Assembly: GCF_026410385.1 (NCBI RefSeq)
Contig: NZ_JAPMLT010000005.1
Span: forward strand, 206,777 to 270,776
Direction: 5' to 3'
Length of the DNA: 64,000 bases
DNA from: Tumebacillus lacus
GTDB lineage: Bacteria > Bacillota > Bacilli > Tumebacillales > Tumebacillaceae
This document shows positions 35,508-43,301 of this stretch, in pieces. The notes below the pieces were generated by a model that was not told where the DNA came from, did not search any database, and saw only the letters and a program-made list of their open reading frames with translations. The position numbers were made by a program, and so were the translations under genes. Position 1 is the stretch's first letter; every line of letters starts with the position of its first letter.

Positions 35508-37099
35508 GCACCAAAACGATCCGCAACCTGCGCATCGAACATTTCCAATCCCATGAACTGACCGAGATGGCGTTCGACGACGGGTTGAACGTCATCGTCG
35601 GCCCGTCCGACTCCGGCAAATCGGCCGTCATCCGAGCCCTGCGCTGGCTCCTCTTCAACGAGCCGCGCGGCTCCGACTTCATGCGCGTCGGCCACAACAA
35701 CGTCCGCGTCTCCATCGAGCTCGCCGACGGCGCACGCGTCACCCGCGAACGCACCCCTTCGAAAAACCGCTACATCGTCGTCAACACTGAGGGCGAAGAG
35801 CAGATCTACGAAGGATTTGGCAACTCCGTCCCGCAGGAAGTCATCGACGTCACCGGCGTCGCAAAAGTCATGCTTGACGAAGACACCGAGACCGTCCTCC
35901 ACCTTGGCACCCAGCTCGAACCGGCCTTCTTGCTCGCAGAACCCGGCTCGATCAAAGCCAAAGCCATCGGCCGTCTCAACGGCGTTCACATCATCGACGC
36001 CGCCTCGCGGGACACCCATCGCGACCTGACCCGCCTCACGCAGGAGGAAAAACAATACCGCGAACAGCTCGCCGAAGTTGAAGAGGAGCTCGAACAATTT
36101 TCCGACCTGCCGTATCTGGAAAACATCCTCCTCCTCGTCGAGATGAAGCAAGCCGAACTCAAAGCGCTTCACGCCCGACGCGAGAAGTTGCAAACCCTGC
36201 ATCAAAAATACAAAGCCACCCGCGCCGATCTCGCCCTTACCGACGAGATCCTCTCGCGCACCGAACACCTCGACCGCGCCTCCCTGCAAGCGGAGCGCGC
36301 CGTCACTTTGCAAACCAAGACCCTGCGTCTGCGCCAAGCCGCTCAGAAACTGGCCCGCGTCGCCGACGGGATCGAGCAGACCGACCGCATCCTTGCGGCC
36401 ACCGGCGAGCTTGACCGCGCAGGGGACCGCCTGCACACGGGCGAGGCCAAAGTCGCGCGGTTCCGCCGCCTGCGCACCCTCGCCGATCAGCGACAGCAGA
36501 CGAACGCCGTCCTGCAAAACGTGGATCGCATCCTGCACCAAACAAACGGCCTTGATGACGCCGCGAGCCGCGTCACGCGACTCGAACGGTCGAAACACCG
36601 CCTGTCCACGCTGACAGCCCTCGCCGCCAAACGCAGCGACACCGGCGGCATGCTCACCAAAATCGACCGCATCCTCGCCCGGACCGAGCCGGTCGCAGCG
36701 GCGGAGCAGAGCCTCGACATCCTCGCCCAAAAACGCGCCAAAGCCAACGCCCTGCGTGATCTGCACAACAAAAAGCAAGACGTCGAACGACTCCTCTCCC
36801 GCCTGGGACAGATCATGACACAGCTCGAACGGACGGCACGGGCCGAAGACTCGCTCGCTCGCCTGCAATTCCTGACCGACCGTCAACAGCGTCTGATGCA
36901 AATGCAAAACGGCCTGTTCGACGTCACCGACCGCTTGAAAAAAGCGGACGTCTACCTGCACACCAACGCGATGGAACTCACCCAGCTGATCGACGAATAC
37001 AGTCGTGAACTGAAGCAATCGGCTTCCTGTCCGGTCTGCTTTACACCGATCGACGAACACACGACCGAACGCCTGCTGGAAGAATTCCGCAGCTTTTAG
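35504..37099 (+). CDS. Rad50/SbcC-like N-terminal ATPase half ending at a CPVC zinc hook
   Basis: A 531-residue protein starting in an ATGA overlap with the nuclease gene. Residues 1-150 are the N-terminal lobe of an SMC/Rad50-type ATPase: RIEHFQSHEL, then Walker A GPSDSGKS at 33-40 and a Q-loop-like HLGTQLEPAFLL. Residues 160-500 are coiled coil with repeated TDRILARTE-like segments. The protein stops 23 residues after beginning CPVC (509-512), the CxxC of a Rad50 zinc hook. The C-terminal lobe (signature, Walker B) is missing and is encoded by 37381-38058. It is a natural split of a Rad50-like protein, not a frameshift: each part has its own start and ribosome site. Confidence 0.85.
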   Translation: MSTKTIRNLRIEHFQSHELTEMAFDDGLNVIVGPSDSGKSAVIRALRWLLFNEPRGSDFMRVGHNNVRVSIELADGARVTRERTPSKNRYIVVNTEGEEQIYEGFGNSVPQEVIDVTGVAKVMLDEDTETVLHLGTQLEPAFLLAEPGSIKAKAIGRLNGVHIIDAASRDTHRDLTRLTQEEKQYREQLAEVEEELEQFSDLPYLENILLLVEMKQAELKALHARREKLQTLHQKYKATRADLALTDEILSRTEHLDRASLQAERAVTLQTKTLRLRQAAQKLARVADGIEQTDRILAATGELDRAGDRLHTGEAKVARFRRLRTLADQRQQTNAVLQNVDRILHQTNGLDDAASRVTRLERSKHRLSTLTALAAKRSDTGGMLTKIDRILARTEPVAAAEQSLDILAQKRAKANALRDLHNKKQDVERLLSRLGQIMTQLERTARAEDSLARLQFLTDRQQRLMQMQNGLFDVTDRLKKADVYLHTNAMELTQLIDEYSRELKQSASCPVCFTPIDEHTTERLLEEFRSF

Positions 37100-37129
37100 G
37101 CAGCAGATATAAAGGAGGTACGACCCCTG

Positions 37130-37384
37130 ATGAGCACCGCAATGGAAAACAAACTGTCCGTACTCAAAGAAGGCCTCGCCAAAGCGAAAGACATGCGCTA
37201 CAAAGCCGAACTGAAAAAAGACTCCCTGCTCAAACAGCAAGAAGAAATCCTCGAACAGATCCGCGCCGAGCAAGTCGACCCGGACTCGCTGGAACTGGAG
37301 ATCGACAAACTGGAGCAAGAGATCGCCGCTCTGGCCGATGAAGTCGATTCCCTGATCCCGTGGGATCTGATCAACAAGCAATGA
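37130..37384 (+). CDS. 84-residue coiled-coil protein in the split Rad50-like operon
   Basis: Starts with MSTAMENKLSVLKEGLAKAK after AAAGGAGG (29 bases beyond the previous stop). It is almost wholly charged coiled coil (LKKDSLLKQQEEILEQIR, LEIDKLEQEIAALADEVD). Its stop overlaps the next start (ATGA). It could supply part of the returning coiled-coil arm of the split ATPase, or bridge the two halves. No known family was recognised. Confidence 0.75.
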   Translation: MSTAMENKLSVLKEGLAKAKDMRYKAELKKDSLLKQQEEILEQIRAEQVDPDSLELEIDKLEQEIAALADEVDSLIPWDLINKQ

Positions 37385-38058
37385 CGAACGGAACCGATTT
37401 CTCCCGCATCGATCTCGCGGTCGCTTCTCTGCGCGATCATTACAACCGCCGTCGCGGGGAGCAGGACGCCGTCCTGCGCAAGAAAAAGACGGTGGAAGAT
37501 CGCCTCGAAGAAAAGCGGCACGACATCGACAAACTCCAGCAGGTAAAAATTCTGCTCCAAGAGTCGGCCGTCTTTGCCCGCGAGCAGGCGCGCCGTCAGA
37601 TCGAGACGATGGTCACCAACGCCTTGCAGTTTATTTTCGGTGACCGCGACATGGAGTTTCGCGTCACCATCGACGAAGTGCGGGGACGCGCCGAGGGAGA
37701 GTTTCTCGTCGTGTCGTCGTACGGCGGCGAGATCCCGGTCGAGACGCGCCCGCAGGACGCGCGCGGCGGCGGGGTCGTCGACGTGATCTCGCTGGCGTTG
37801 CGGGCTGCTTTGCTGCACGCCAACAAACCGAAGCTTGACGGCCCGATCATCCTCGACGAGCCGGCCAAACACGTGTCGGACGAGTACTCGCGCCAGGTCG
37901 CCGAGTTTTTGAAACAGCTCTCGACCGCGTTCGGTCGGCAGATCATCATGGTCACGCACAACCAGCATCTGGCGAACACGGGGGATACTTCCTACATCGT
38001 CGAGATGCGTTCGGGGAAAAGCTATGTACGAGTCTTTCAGGCGATCGAACAAGCCTAG
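37381..38058 (+). CDS. Rad50/SbcC-like C-terminal ATPase half
   Basis: A 225-residue protein starting at ATG 37381 in an ATGA overlap. The first 70 residues are coiled coil ([20 protein letters not shown]). The rest is the C-terminal ABC-ATPase lobe: a signature-like [20 protein letters not shown], Walker [13 protein letters not shown], and an H-loop in [11 protein letters not shown]. There is no Walker A, so it must pair with the 35504-37099 product to make a working ATPase. The signature GGG replaces the usual SGGQ, which is seen in other divergent Rad50-like proteins. Confidence 0.85.
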   Translation: MTNGTDFSRIDLAVASLRDHYNRRRGEQDAVLRKKKTVEDRLEEKRHDIDKLQQVKILLQESAVFAREQARRQIETMVTNALQFIFGDRDMEFRVTIDEVRGRAEGEFLVVSSYGGEIPVETRPQDARGGGVVDVISLALRAALLHANKPKLDGPIILDEPAKHVSDEYSRQVAEFLKQLSTAFGRQIIMVTHNQHLANTGDTSYIVEMRSGKSYVRVFQAIEQA

Positions 38059-38096
38059 ACTTTCACGCATACTTCTCCGGAAAAGGGGGTTGGCGC

Positions 38097-38492
38097 ATGG
38101 ACACGATGGGCAGACACGTCATCGCCGAGCTGTGGGAATGTGATTCCGACCTGCTCAACGATGAAGCGGCAGTCGAACGGATCATGGTCAACGCGGCTCT
38201 CGAATCGGGAGCCGAGGTTCGCGAGGTCGTGTTTCACAAATTCACACCGCTGGGCGTCAGCGGCGTGGTGATCATCTCGGAGTCGCATTTGACGATCCAC
38301 AGCTTCCCTGAGCACGGGTATGCGAGCGTGGACGTCTATACCTGCGGCGACCGGATCGACCCGGCCGTCGCCGCCGATTACATCGCCAAAGGCCTGCGCA
38401 CCAAGCGCAAAGAGACCGTCTTTGTGCCGCGCGGCCAAGGCAACATGAACGCGAAAGATCTGAAAGTGGAACTGGTGGAAGCAGCGAAATAG
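38097..38492 (+). CDS. speD: S-adenosylmethionine decarboxylase proenzyme
   Basis: A 131-residue SpeD of the short bacterial (class 1B) type. Self-cleavage at Glu62-Ser63 in [10 protein letters not shown] gives the pyruvoyl group. His68 and Cys83 match the processing and catalytic residues of the Thermotoga enzyme. It makes decarboxylated S-adenosylmethionine for spermidine synthesis. AAAAGGGGG precedes the ATG. It lies 38 bases after the split ATPase operon and is ended by its own terminator; no spermidine synthase gene is in the window. Confidence 0.95.
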   Translation: MDTMGRHVIAELWECDSDLLNDEAAVERIMVNAALESGAEVREVVFHKFTPLGVSGVVIISESHLTIHSFPEHGYASVDVYTCGDRIDPAVAADYIAKGLRTKRKETVFVPRGQGNMNAKDLKVELVEAAK

Positions 38493-38497
38493 GGCAG

Positions 38498-38532
38498 CGG
38501 AGAACTCCTTGATTTGGAGTTCTCTTTTTTTG
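38498..38532 (+). terminator. Intrinsic terminator after speD
   Basis: GAGAACTCC pairs with GGAGTTCTC, followed by TTTTTTT. Confidence 0.87.
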
Positions 38533-38543
38533 CGAAAAAGGGG

Positions 38544-38572
38544 TTGCGTTTTCTGCGCATCCGTCATATAAT
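38544..38572 (+). promoter_or_regulatory. Promoter of the tRNA cluster
   Basis: TTGCGT (38544-38549) and TATAAT (38567-38572) with 17-base spacing lie 45 bases before the first tRNA. Confidence 0.72.
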
Positions 38573-38616
38573 AAATTCTGTCGCCGGGGAACACGGCACA
38601 CACGAGAGACACTCTC

Positions 38617-38691
38617 GGGGGATTAGCTCAGTGGTAGAGCACTGCGCTGGCAGCGCAGGGGTCAGGGGTTCAAGTCCCCTATCCTCCACCA
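38617..38691 (+). tRNA. tRNA-Ala (GGC)
   Basis: The acceptor GGGGGAT pairs with ATCCTCC, the anticodon loop CTGGCAG gives GGC, the T-loop is TTCAAGT, and CCA is encoded. Confidence 0.95.
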
Positions 38692-38699
38692 ACCATCTC

Positions 38700-38775
38700 G
38701 GAGGTTTAGCTCAGCTGGGAGAGCATCTGCCTTACAAGCAGAGGGTCGGCGGTTCGATCCCGTCAACCTCCACCA
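38700..38775 (+). tRNA. tRNA-Val (TAC)
   Basis: The acceptor GGAGGTT pairs with AACCTCC, the anticodon loop CTTACAA gives TAC, and CCA is encoded. Confidence 0.95.
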
Positions 38776-38784
38776 TCTTTACTT

Positions 38785-38861
38785 GGAGCTGTGGTGTAGT
38801 GGCCTAACATGCCCGCCTGTCACGCGGGAGACCGCGGGTTCGAATCCCGTCAGCTCCGCCA
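38785..38861 (+). tRNA. tRNA-Asp (GTC)
   Basis: The acceptor GGAGCTG pairs with CAGCTCC, the anticodon loop CTGTCAC gives GTC, the discriminator is G, and CCA is encoded. Confidence 0.95.
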
Positions 38862-38879
38862 TTTTAAAACACAATACAC

Positions 38880-38955
<76 letters not shown>

Positions 38956-38986
38956 TTTACTTTTGAATAAAGCAGCATCACCCGAT

Positions 38987-39061
38987 GCGGAAGTGGCTCA
39001 GGGGTAGAGCATCGCCTTGCCAAGGCGAGGGTCGCGGGTTCGAATCCCGTCTTCCGCTCCA
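38987..39061 (+). tRNA. tRNA-Gly (GCC)
   Basis: The acceptor GCGGAAG pairs with CTTCCGC, the anticodon loop TTGCCAA gives GCC, and CCA is encoded. Confidence 0.95.
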
Positions 39062-39066
39062 TATCT

Positions 39067-39140
39067 GGAGGTATAGCCAAGTGGTAAGGCATGGGACTGC
39101 AAATCCTTGACCCCCGGTTCAAATCCGGGTACCTCCTCCA
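39067..39140 (+). tRNA. tRNA-Cys (GCA)
   Basis: The acceptor GGAGGTA pairs with TACCTCC, the anticodon loop CTGCAAA gives GCA, and TCCA ends the gene. Confidence 0.95.
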
Positions 39141-39146
39141 TAACAT

Positions 39147-39222
39147 GCTGTCATAGCTCAGTTGGTAGAGCACCACCTTGACATGGTGGGGGTCACAGGT
39201 TCGAGTCCTGTTGATAGCACCA
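39147..39222 (+). tRNA. tRNA-Val (GAC)
   Basis: The acceptor GCTGTCA pairs with TGATAGC (one G-T), the anticodon loop TTGACAT gives GAC, and CCA is encoded. It is the last gene of the cluster. Confidence 0.95.
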
Positions 39223-39229
39223 AACAGTA

Positions 39230-39258
39230 GCACCCCTTCGACGAAGGGGTGTTTTTTT
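39230..39258 (+). terminator. Intrinsic terminator of the tRNA operon
   Basis: CACCCCTTCG pairs with CGAAGGGGTG, followed by TTTTTTT. Confidence 0.9.
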
Positions 39259-39396
39259 GTGCGTAGGCCGTATTTTTTCTTCATAAGTCGATATTTATTG
39301 TATAAGAAGGAATTGCGGGGAGGTTATTTGAAATGAGTGAATGAGAAATTCTGAAGGCACGCTCGGACTAACCAAATGATAAAGGGTGATTGCTTC

Positions 39397-39702
39397 ATGC
39401 AGATTTCGTGGAAATGGGTTTGGGTAATAGTAGGAGTGTCTGTCTGCTTGGCATTATGGCTAACTCCTGACACCATGCAATATTCGACAACATCTCAATT
39501 CAAAATTATTGACAAAGGGCAGGAAAACTATAAACTTTGGATTCTAGGCTATAACCCGTAAGAGGAGCAAAAAAAGGAAATCAGGCTGTTTATAGAAGAT
39601 CGTAGCATTTGGAATTTGATCTCTGAAGATGAAATTTATATAATAACTTATACATACAAAGAGGGTGAGGAACCGGTTTTCCTAGAGATTGCACCCTACT
39701 AG
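39397..39702 (+). pseudogene. Small exported or membrane protein gene broken by one in-frame TAA
   Basis: AAAGGGTGA precedes an ATG at 39397. The frame encodes a membrane-anchor-like N-terminus (MQISWKWVWVIVGVSVCLAL) and runs to a TAA at 39559-39561. The same frame then stays open for 46 further codons (EEQKKEIRLFIEDRSIWNLI, ending FLEIAPY) to a TAG at 39700-39702. A CAA-to-TAA change would explain it. The intact product would have been about 101 residues. The base composition is far more AT-rich than its neighbours, and the gene directly follows the tRNA cluster, which suggests transfer. A sequencing error is possible. No family was recognised. Confidence 0.6.
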
Positions 39703-39839
39703 GCAAAAGTTCCAGAGCAGCTCTATTCCGGAGAATGCTCTTTTTTCGTCCTCATTTTCTTTCCCCTCTTCGTGCAACCTAATCAAAACTCGTTCGTATA
39801 TCTTCTTTGTACGAAACAGAGGAGGGTCCCACAAACACA

Positions 39840-40814
39840 ATGGGCATATGGGAATCGTTGAAAAAGGGCAACACGTCTTCACTGATGGCAGCATCGGGCA
39901 ATCTGGTCTTGGCCGTCGCCAAAGGAGCGGCCGCTGCGGTCAGCGGGAGCAGTGCGATGTACGCGTCCGCGATGCACTCGGTGGCGGATACGGTCAATCA
40001 AGGCTTTGTCTTTGCCGGCAGCGTGCTGGCGGAGAAAAAACCGACGCCGCGTTTTCCGTCCGGGTTTGGCCGGGTGATCAACATGTTCGTGATGGTGGCG
40101 GTGATCGTCGTCACGATCATGGCGGTGGAGACGATTGAAAAAGGCTGGGAGATCATTCAGCACCCGAAAGTCTCCAGCGATATCTGGCTCAACGCAGGTC
40201 TGCTCTTTGCCTCCATCGTCATCGATGGGCTGATCCTCGTTAAAGCGATGAAGGAGATCGTCAAAGAATCGGACCAACAAAAAGCCCCTGGCTCTCTGGT
40301 CAAAAAGGCGCTCGGCAATCTCAAACTGGCCTCCCCGCCGACGAGACTGGTCTTCTACGAAGACTGCGTCGCGACGCTCGGTGCGTTTCTCGCCCTGCTC
40401 GCCGTCGTATTGGCTCCGATGACCGGCATCTATGCGCTGGAAGGCGTGGCTGCGATCTTGATCGCGTGCCTGCTCTTGTTCATCGCGTTCAAGCTCGGCT
40501 ATGAAAATATGATCGGCCTGATCGGGGTCGCCGCTCCGAAAACGGTCGAGGACCGCGTGGCAAACATCATCTTTGCCGACCGGGAAGTGGTCGACATCAA
40601 CAAGATGCGCATCCTGCAAGAAGGCCGTTCCTACCACGTCGAAGCGTATATCGAACTGCGCAAGGGCCTGTCCCTCGCCGACGCCGACGACATCAAGTTT
40701 CGCATTCAAAGCTCCCTCACCGCCGACAAAGACATCACGGACGCCACCCTCGGCATCCTCGAAGACAACGATGTCCGCAACTGGCGTGCGGAGGAAGTCC
40801 ACATAGAAAACTAA
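39840..40814 (+). CDS. Cation diffusion facilitator family transporter
   Basis: A 324-residue protein. ATG 39840 is chosen because it follows GAGGAGGG, although the spacing is long at 13 bases; a TTG at 39807 is less likely. Six membrane segments are followed by a cytosolic domain of about 90 residues. The first metal site of CDF proteins shows as HSVAD near residue 47, and YEDCVATLGAFLALLAVV holds the second membrane acidic site. These proteins export Zn, Fe or Mn in exchange for protons. Metal specificity cannot be read by eye. It is a single gene with its own terminator. Confidence 0.87.
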   Translation: MGIWESLKKGNTSSLMAASGNLVLAVAKGAAAAVSGSSAMYASAMHSVADTVNQGFVFAGSVLAEKKPTPRFPSGFGRVINMFVMVAVIVVTIMAVETIEKGWEIIQHPKVSSDIWLNAGLLFASIVIDGLILVKAMKEIVKESDQQKAPGSLVKKALGNLKLASPPTRLVFYEDCVATLGAFLALLAVVLAPMTGIYALEGVAAILIACLLLFIAFKLGYENMIGLIGVAAPKTVEDRVANIIFADREVVDINKMRILQEGRSYHVEAYIELRKGLSLADADDIKFRIQSSLTADKDITDATLGILEDNDVRNWRAEEVHIEN

Positions 40815-40824
40815 CGCACACCAA

Positions 40825-40861
40825 CAGCCGAAGCGGATGAAACGCTTCGGCTGTTTTTTCG
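40825..40861 (+). terminator. Intrinsic terminator after the CDF gene
   Basis: AACAGCCGAAGCG pairs with CGCTTCGGCTGTT, followed by TTTT. Confidence 0.87.
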
Positions 40862-40891
40862 TACTACCAGATAAAGGGAGGTGCGGATCGA

Positions 40892-41098
40892 ATGAGAACT
40901 GTTTGGCAACTGATCACTTTCTCCAGCATTTTGTATGTCCTGTTTCGATTGGATTATCTGTTCTTCAGAGCTGTCGAGCGTTTCTTTTCCTGGCCGGTGC
41001 AGGCTGTGCTGTTCCTTTGTTCGTTGCCTGTCGTGTTTGTGGTGACGCTCGTGCTGACGAAGTTGATCAGCGACCGCTATTTCAAAAAGTCGTACTGA
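40892..41098 (+). CDS. Small two-helix membrane protein, hypothetical
   Basis: A 68-residue protein with AAAGGGAGGTG before the ATG. It has two hydrophobic segments (about 5-25 and 34-56) with a short basic tail RYFKKSY. No family was recognised. It converges with the RDD gene, whose stop codon is 5 bases away; no clear terminator separates them. Confidence 0.65.
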   Translation: MRTVWQLITFSSILYVLFRLDYLFFRAVERFFSWPVQAVLFLCSLPVVFVVTLVLTKLISDRYFKKSY

Positions 41099-41102
41099 CA
41101 AA

Positions 41103-41486
41103 CTAGCGCTTCACCACCAGCGTCCCGGCCAAGATGTCGTGCAGAGCTTGCTTTTTCTCCGTGAACGCCGCCATGATGTAGCCGATCAAGAGGAGGATCG
41201 CGGAGATGATCTTGCCGAAATGCCGCCCGGTCGCGCGGCCAAATCCGATGCGGTTGCCGTCGAGGTCAGTGACGCGGATGCCGATCACTTTTTTGCCGAG
41301 TGTCGCTTGATGTGCGGACGACTCCATCAGCGCATAGTACAGCCAGCCGGTCAGCAAGGTCAGCACCGAATACAAAAATTCGTCGCCGGTCATCCCCCGC
41401 AGTACACCGTTGACCAATCCCATCAAGATCCAGTCGATGATCACCGCCCCAAAGCGCAGCCAAAAGCCTGCATAACTCGTTGACAT
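41103..41486 (-). CDS. RDD-family membrane protein
   Basis: A 127-residue protein. The ATG at 41484-41486 (MSTSYAGFWLRFGAVIID) follows GGGGGAT; a start 24 bases earlier would bury the ribosome site. The RDD pattern is present: Arg in FWLRFGAVIIDWIL, and later SAHQATLGKKVIGIRVTDLDG followed by FGRATGRHFGK. There are three membrane segments. RDD proteins have been linked to ion transport in some bacteria, but most have no assigned role. Confidence 0.88.
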   Translation of the reverse strand: MSTSYAGFWLRFGAVIIDWILMGLVNGVLRGMTGDEFLYSVLTLLTGWLYYALMESSAHQATLGKKVIGIRVTDLDGNRIGFGRATGRHFGKIISAILLLIGYIMAAFTEKKQALHDILAGTLVVKR

Positions 41487-41631
41487 GTCGTAACAATCCC
41501 CCTTTTCCACGTACTCTTTCTATCCTATGAAGTGAGGCTTTGTCTCTAGACGCCAGCGGAGCGGCAGACGCACACCAACACGATCTTTGTCGCATATGGT
41601 GGGATAGTGACTGCACCGGAGGGACGACAGA

Positions 41632-42627
41632 ATGCGAAATGCATGGTATGTGGCGGCCGAGAGCCGCGAGTTGCAGGACGACGAGATGATGGCGGTGACG
41701 ATCTTGGATGAAGAGATCGTGCTGTTTCGAGACGGCCGCGGGCAGGCGCACGCCTTGCAGGATCACTGTCCGCACCGGGGGGCAAGGCTGTCGGACGGGC
41801 GGCATCACGGGGAGCGGATCGCCTGTCCGTTTCACGGCTGGGAGTTTGGCGGCGACGGTCGGTGCAGGCTGATCCCGTCGAACGGGCCGGATGCCAAGAT
41901 CCCGGATAAAGCCCGTGTGACCGCGTATCCGTTGCAAGAACTGGGGGGCCATGTCTGGGTGTGGATCGGGGAAGCTGAGCGGGTCACGCCGCTCGATCTG
42001 CCGCCGGAGTTGACCGACCCGACATGGCGGGCGGTACCTTTTCGGGCGGAGTGGAAGGCCCATCTGACGCGGGTGATCGAGAGCATCCTCGACGTGTCGC
42101 ATCTGCCCTACGTCCACCCGGAGTCGACGGGGGATGTCGATCCGCGTGTGGAAGGTCCTGCCTTTCAGGTGAACGAGCGGGAGATCGTGGTCATCGCCAA
42201 GCCGTTCCACCCGCTGCTGCAAACACCGGGCGGCTATGTGGACGACCGCAAAGCCTCGACGATCACCTTTCAGTTCCCCAATCAGATCATCCTGCGCACC
42301 GACATGATGGAGGAAAAGGTGATGGCGACCTACCTGACCATGACGCCGGTGGCAGGCGGCGGGATCGTGCTGTACGGGCTCGCGTTGCGCAATTTCTTTC
42401 AAGACATCGAACTGATCGACGATGTTCATTATGAGCACAACGTCACGGTGCTGGAGCAGGACCGGCCGGTCGTCGAGGCGCTGCGCCCGCGCATCTCACC
42501 GTTGGATCTGGAGCGGGAGGTGCACGTCCGCTCCGATGCACAGCAAGTGCGGTACCGGCTTCTCTTGAAAAAGCAACTGGAGCGAGAGCAAGCTTCCGAC
42601 CCTTATTACGGGCAAGACAAGAGCTGA
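41632..42627 (+). CDS. Rieske non-heme iron oxygenase (ring-hydroxylating type)
   Basis: A 331-residue protein. The Rieske 2Fe-2S site is complete: CPHRGA (Cys46, His48) and CPFHGW (Cys65, His68). The mononuclear iron site follows as ESILDVSHLPYVHPES (His157, His162). The layout is that of vanillate O-demethylase/pheophorbide oxygenase-like enzymes, which use O2 for demethylation or hydroxylation. A reductase partner is not in the window. GGAGGGACG precedes the ATG. It is 25 bases before a methyltransferase gene, so both probably act on one small molecule. Confidence 0.9.
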   Translation: MRNAWYVAAESRELQDDEMMAVTILDEEIVLFRDGRGQAHALQDHCPHRGARLSDGRHHGERIACPFHGWEFGGDGRCRLIPSNGPDAKIPDKARVTAYPLQELGGHVWVWIGEAERVTPLDLPPELTDPTWRAVPFRAEWKAHLTRVIESILDVSHLPYVHPESTGDVDPRVEGPAFQVNEREIVVIAKPFHPLLQTPGGYVDDRKASTITFQFPNQIILRTDMMEEKVMATYLTMTPVAGGGIVLYGLALRNFFQDIELIDDVHYEHNVTVLEQDRPVVEALRPRISPLDLEREVHVRSDAQQVRYRLLLKKQLEREQASDPYYGQDKS

Positions 42628-42652
42628 TGAGAAAGGCGGAGGGACGGTCACG

Positions 42653-43282
42653 ATGAGAGACGAACAAGTCTGGCAGACGCTGCGGGAACTGGAAGAGCTG
42701 GAGCAACGGGAGGACCTGCAAGAGGGACTGTGGCGGATCAGCGAGGAGACGGGGCTGTTGTTCAATCTGATCTTGCGCCACAGCGGGGCGAGGCGCATCT
42801 TGGAGATCGGCACTTCAAGCGGCTATTCGACGCTCTTTCTCGCCGACGCAGCCCGTGCGAACGGGGGCAAGGTGGTCACCTGTGAGATGAGCGAGTACAA
42901 GATCGGGCTGGCCAAAGAGACATTTGCCAAAGCCGGTCTGGCGGAGCATATCGTGTTGCTTGAAGGCAACGCGCTGGAGAGAGTCGATGAACTGGATGGG
43001 CCGTGGGATTTTATTTTCCTCGACGGAATGAAGGATGAATACATTTTCTACTTCAGCGAGCTCTGGTCGAAGCTTCGTCCGGGCGGCTTGATCGTCGCGG
43101 ACAATATGATCTCTCACGAAGGGTACCTCGGCATCGAAGCGTACAAATTTACGGTCGACTGTTTTGAGGATGCCGCATCGGTCACTGTCCCGATCGGTTC
43201 CGGCGACCGCTTCACGGTAAAATTGGCCGCCTTGCAAAAAACGGCCATAGACCAAGACGCAGAAAAACACCAAGGCGACTAG
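42653..43282 (+). CDS. Class I SAM-dependent O-methyltransferase
   Basis: A 209-residue protein of the caffeoyl-CoA/catechol O-methyltransferase-like family (Methyltransf_24 type). The SAM-binding motif I is RILEIGTSSGYSTLFLA near residue 45; an acidic loop follows as VVTCEMSEYKIGLAKETF, then WDFIFLDGMKDEY with the metal-type Asp. It probably methylates an oxygen of a small aromatic or amino-acid-like substrate. It is in an operon with the Rieske oxygenase and is ended by a terminator shared with the Nudix gene. Confidence 0.85.
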   Translation: MRDEQVWQTLRELEELEQREDLQEGLWRISEETGLLFNLILRHSGARRILEIGTSSGYSTLFLADAARANGGKVVTCEMSEYKIGLAKETFAKAGLAEHIVLLEGNALERVDELDGPWDFIFLDGMKDEYIFYFSELWSKLRPGGLIVADNMISHEGYLGIEAYKFTVDCFEDAASVTVPIGSGDRFTVKLAALQKTAIDQDAEKHQGD

Positions 43283-43301
43283 ATGCCTTGGTGTTTTTGT
43301 T
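43262..43301. terminator. Bidirectional terminator
   Basis: AAAAACACCAAGGC pairs with GCCTTGGTGTTTTT between convergent genes, including both stop codons. Confidence 0.83.

Noticed and set aside
34518..38058. Naming these genes sbcD and sbcC
   Set aside because: The nuclease is short and the ATPase is split into separate ORFs, so they are probably not orthologues of the standard SbcCD pair; only family-level names are given.
38097..38492. speD as part of the split Rad50-like operon
   Set aside because: It has its own ribosome site 38 bases downstream and an unrelated function; co-transcription is possible but gives no evidence of a shared role.
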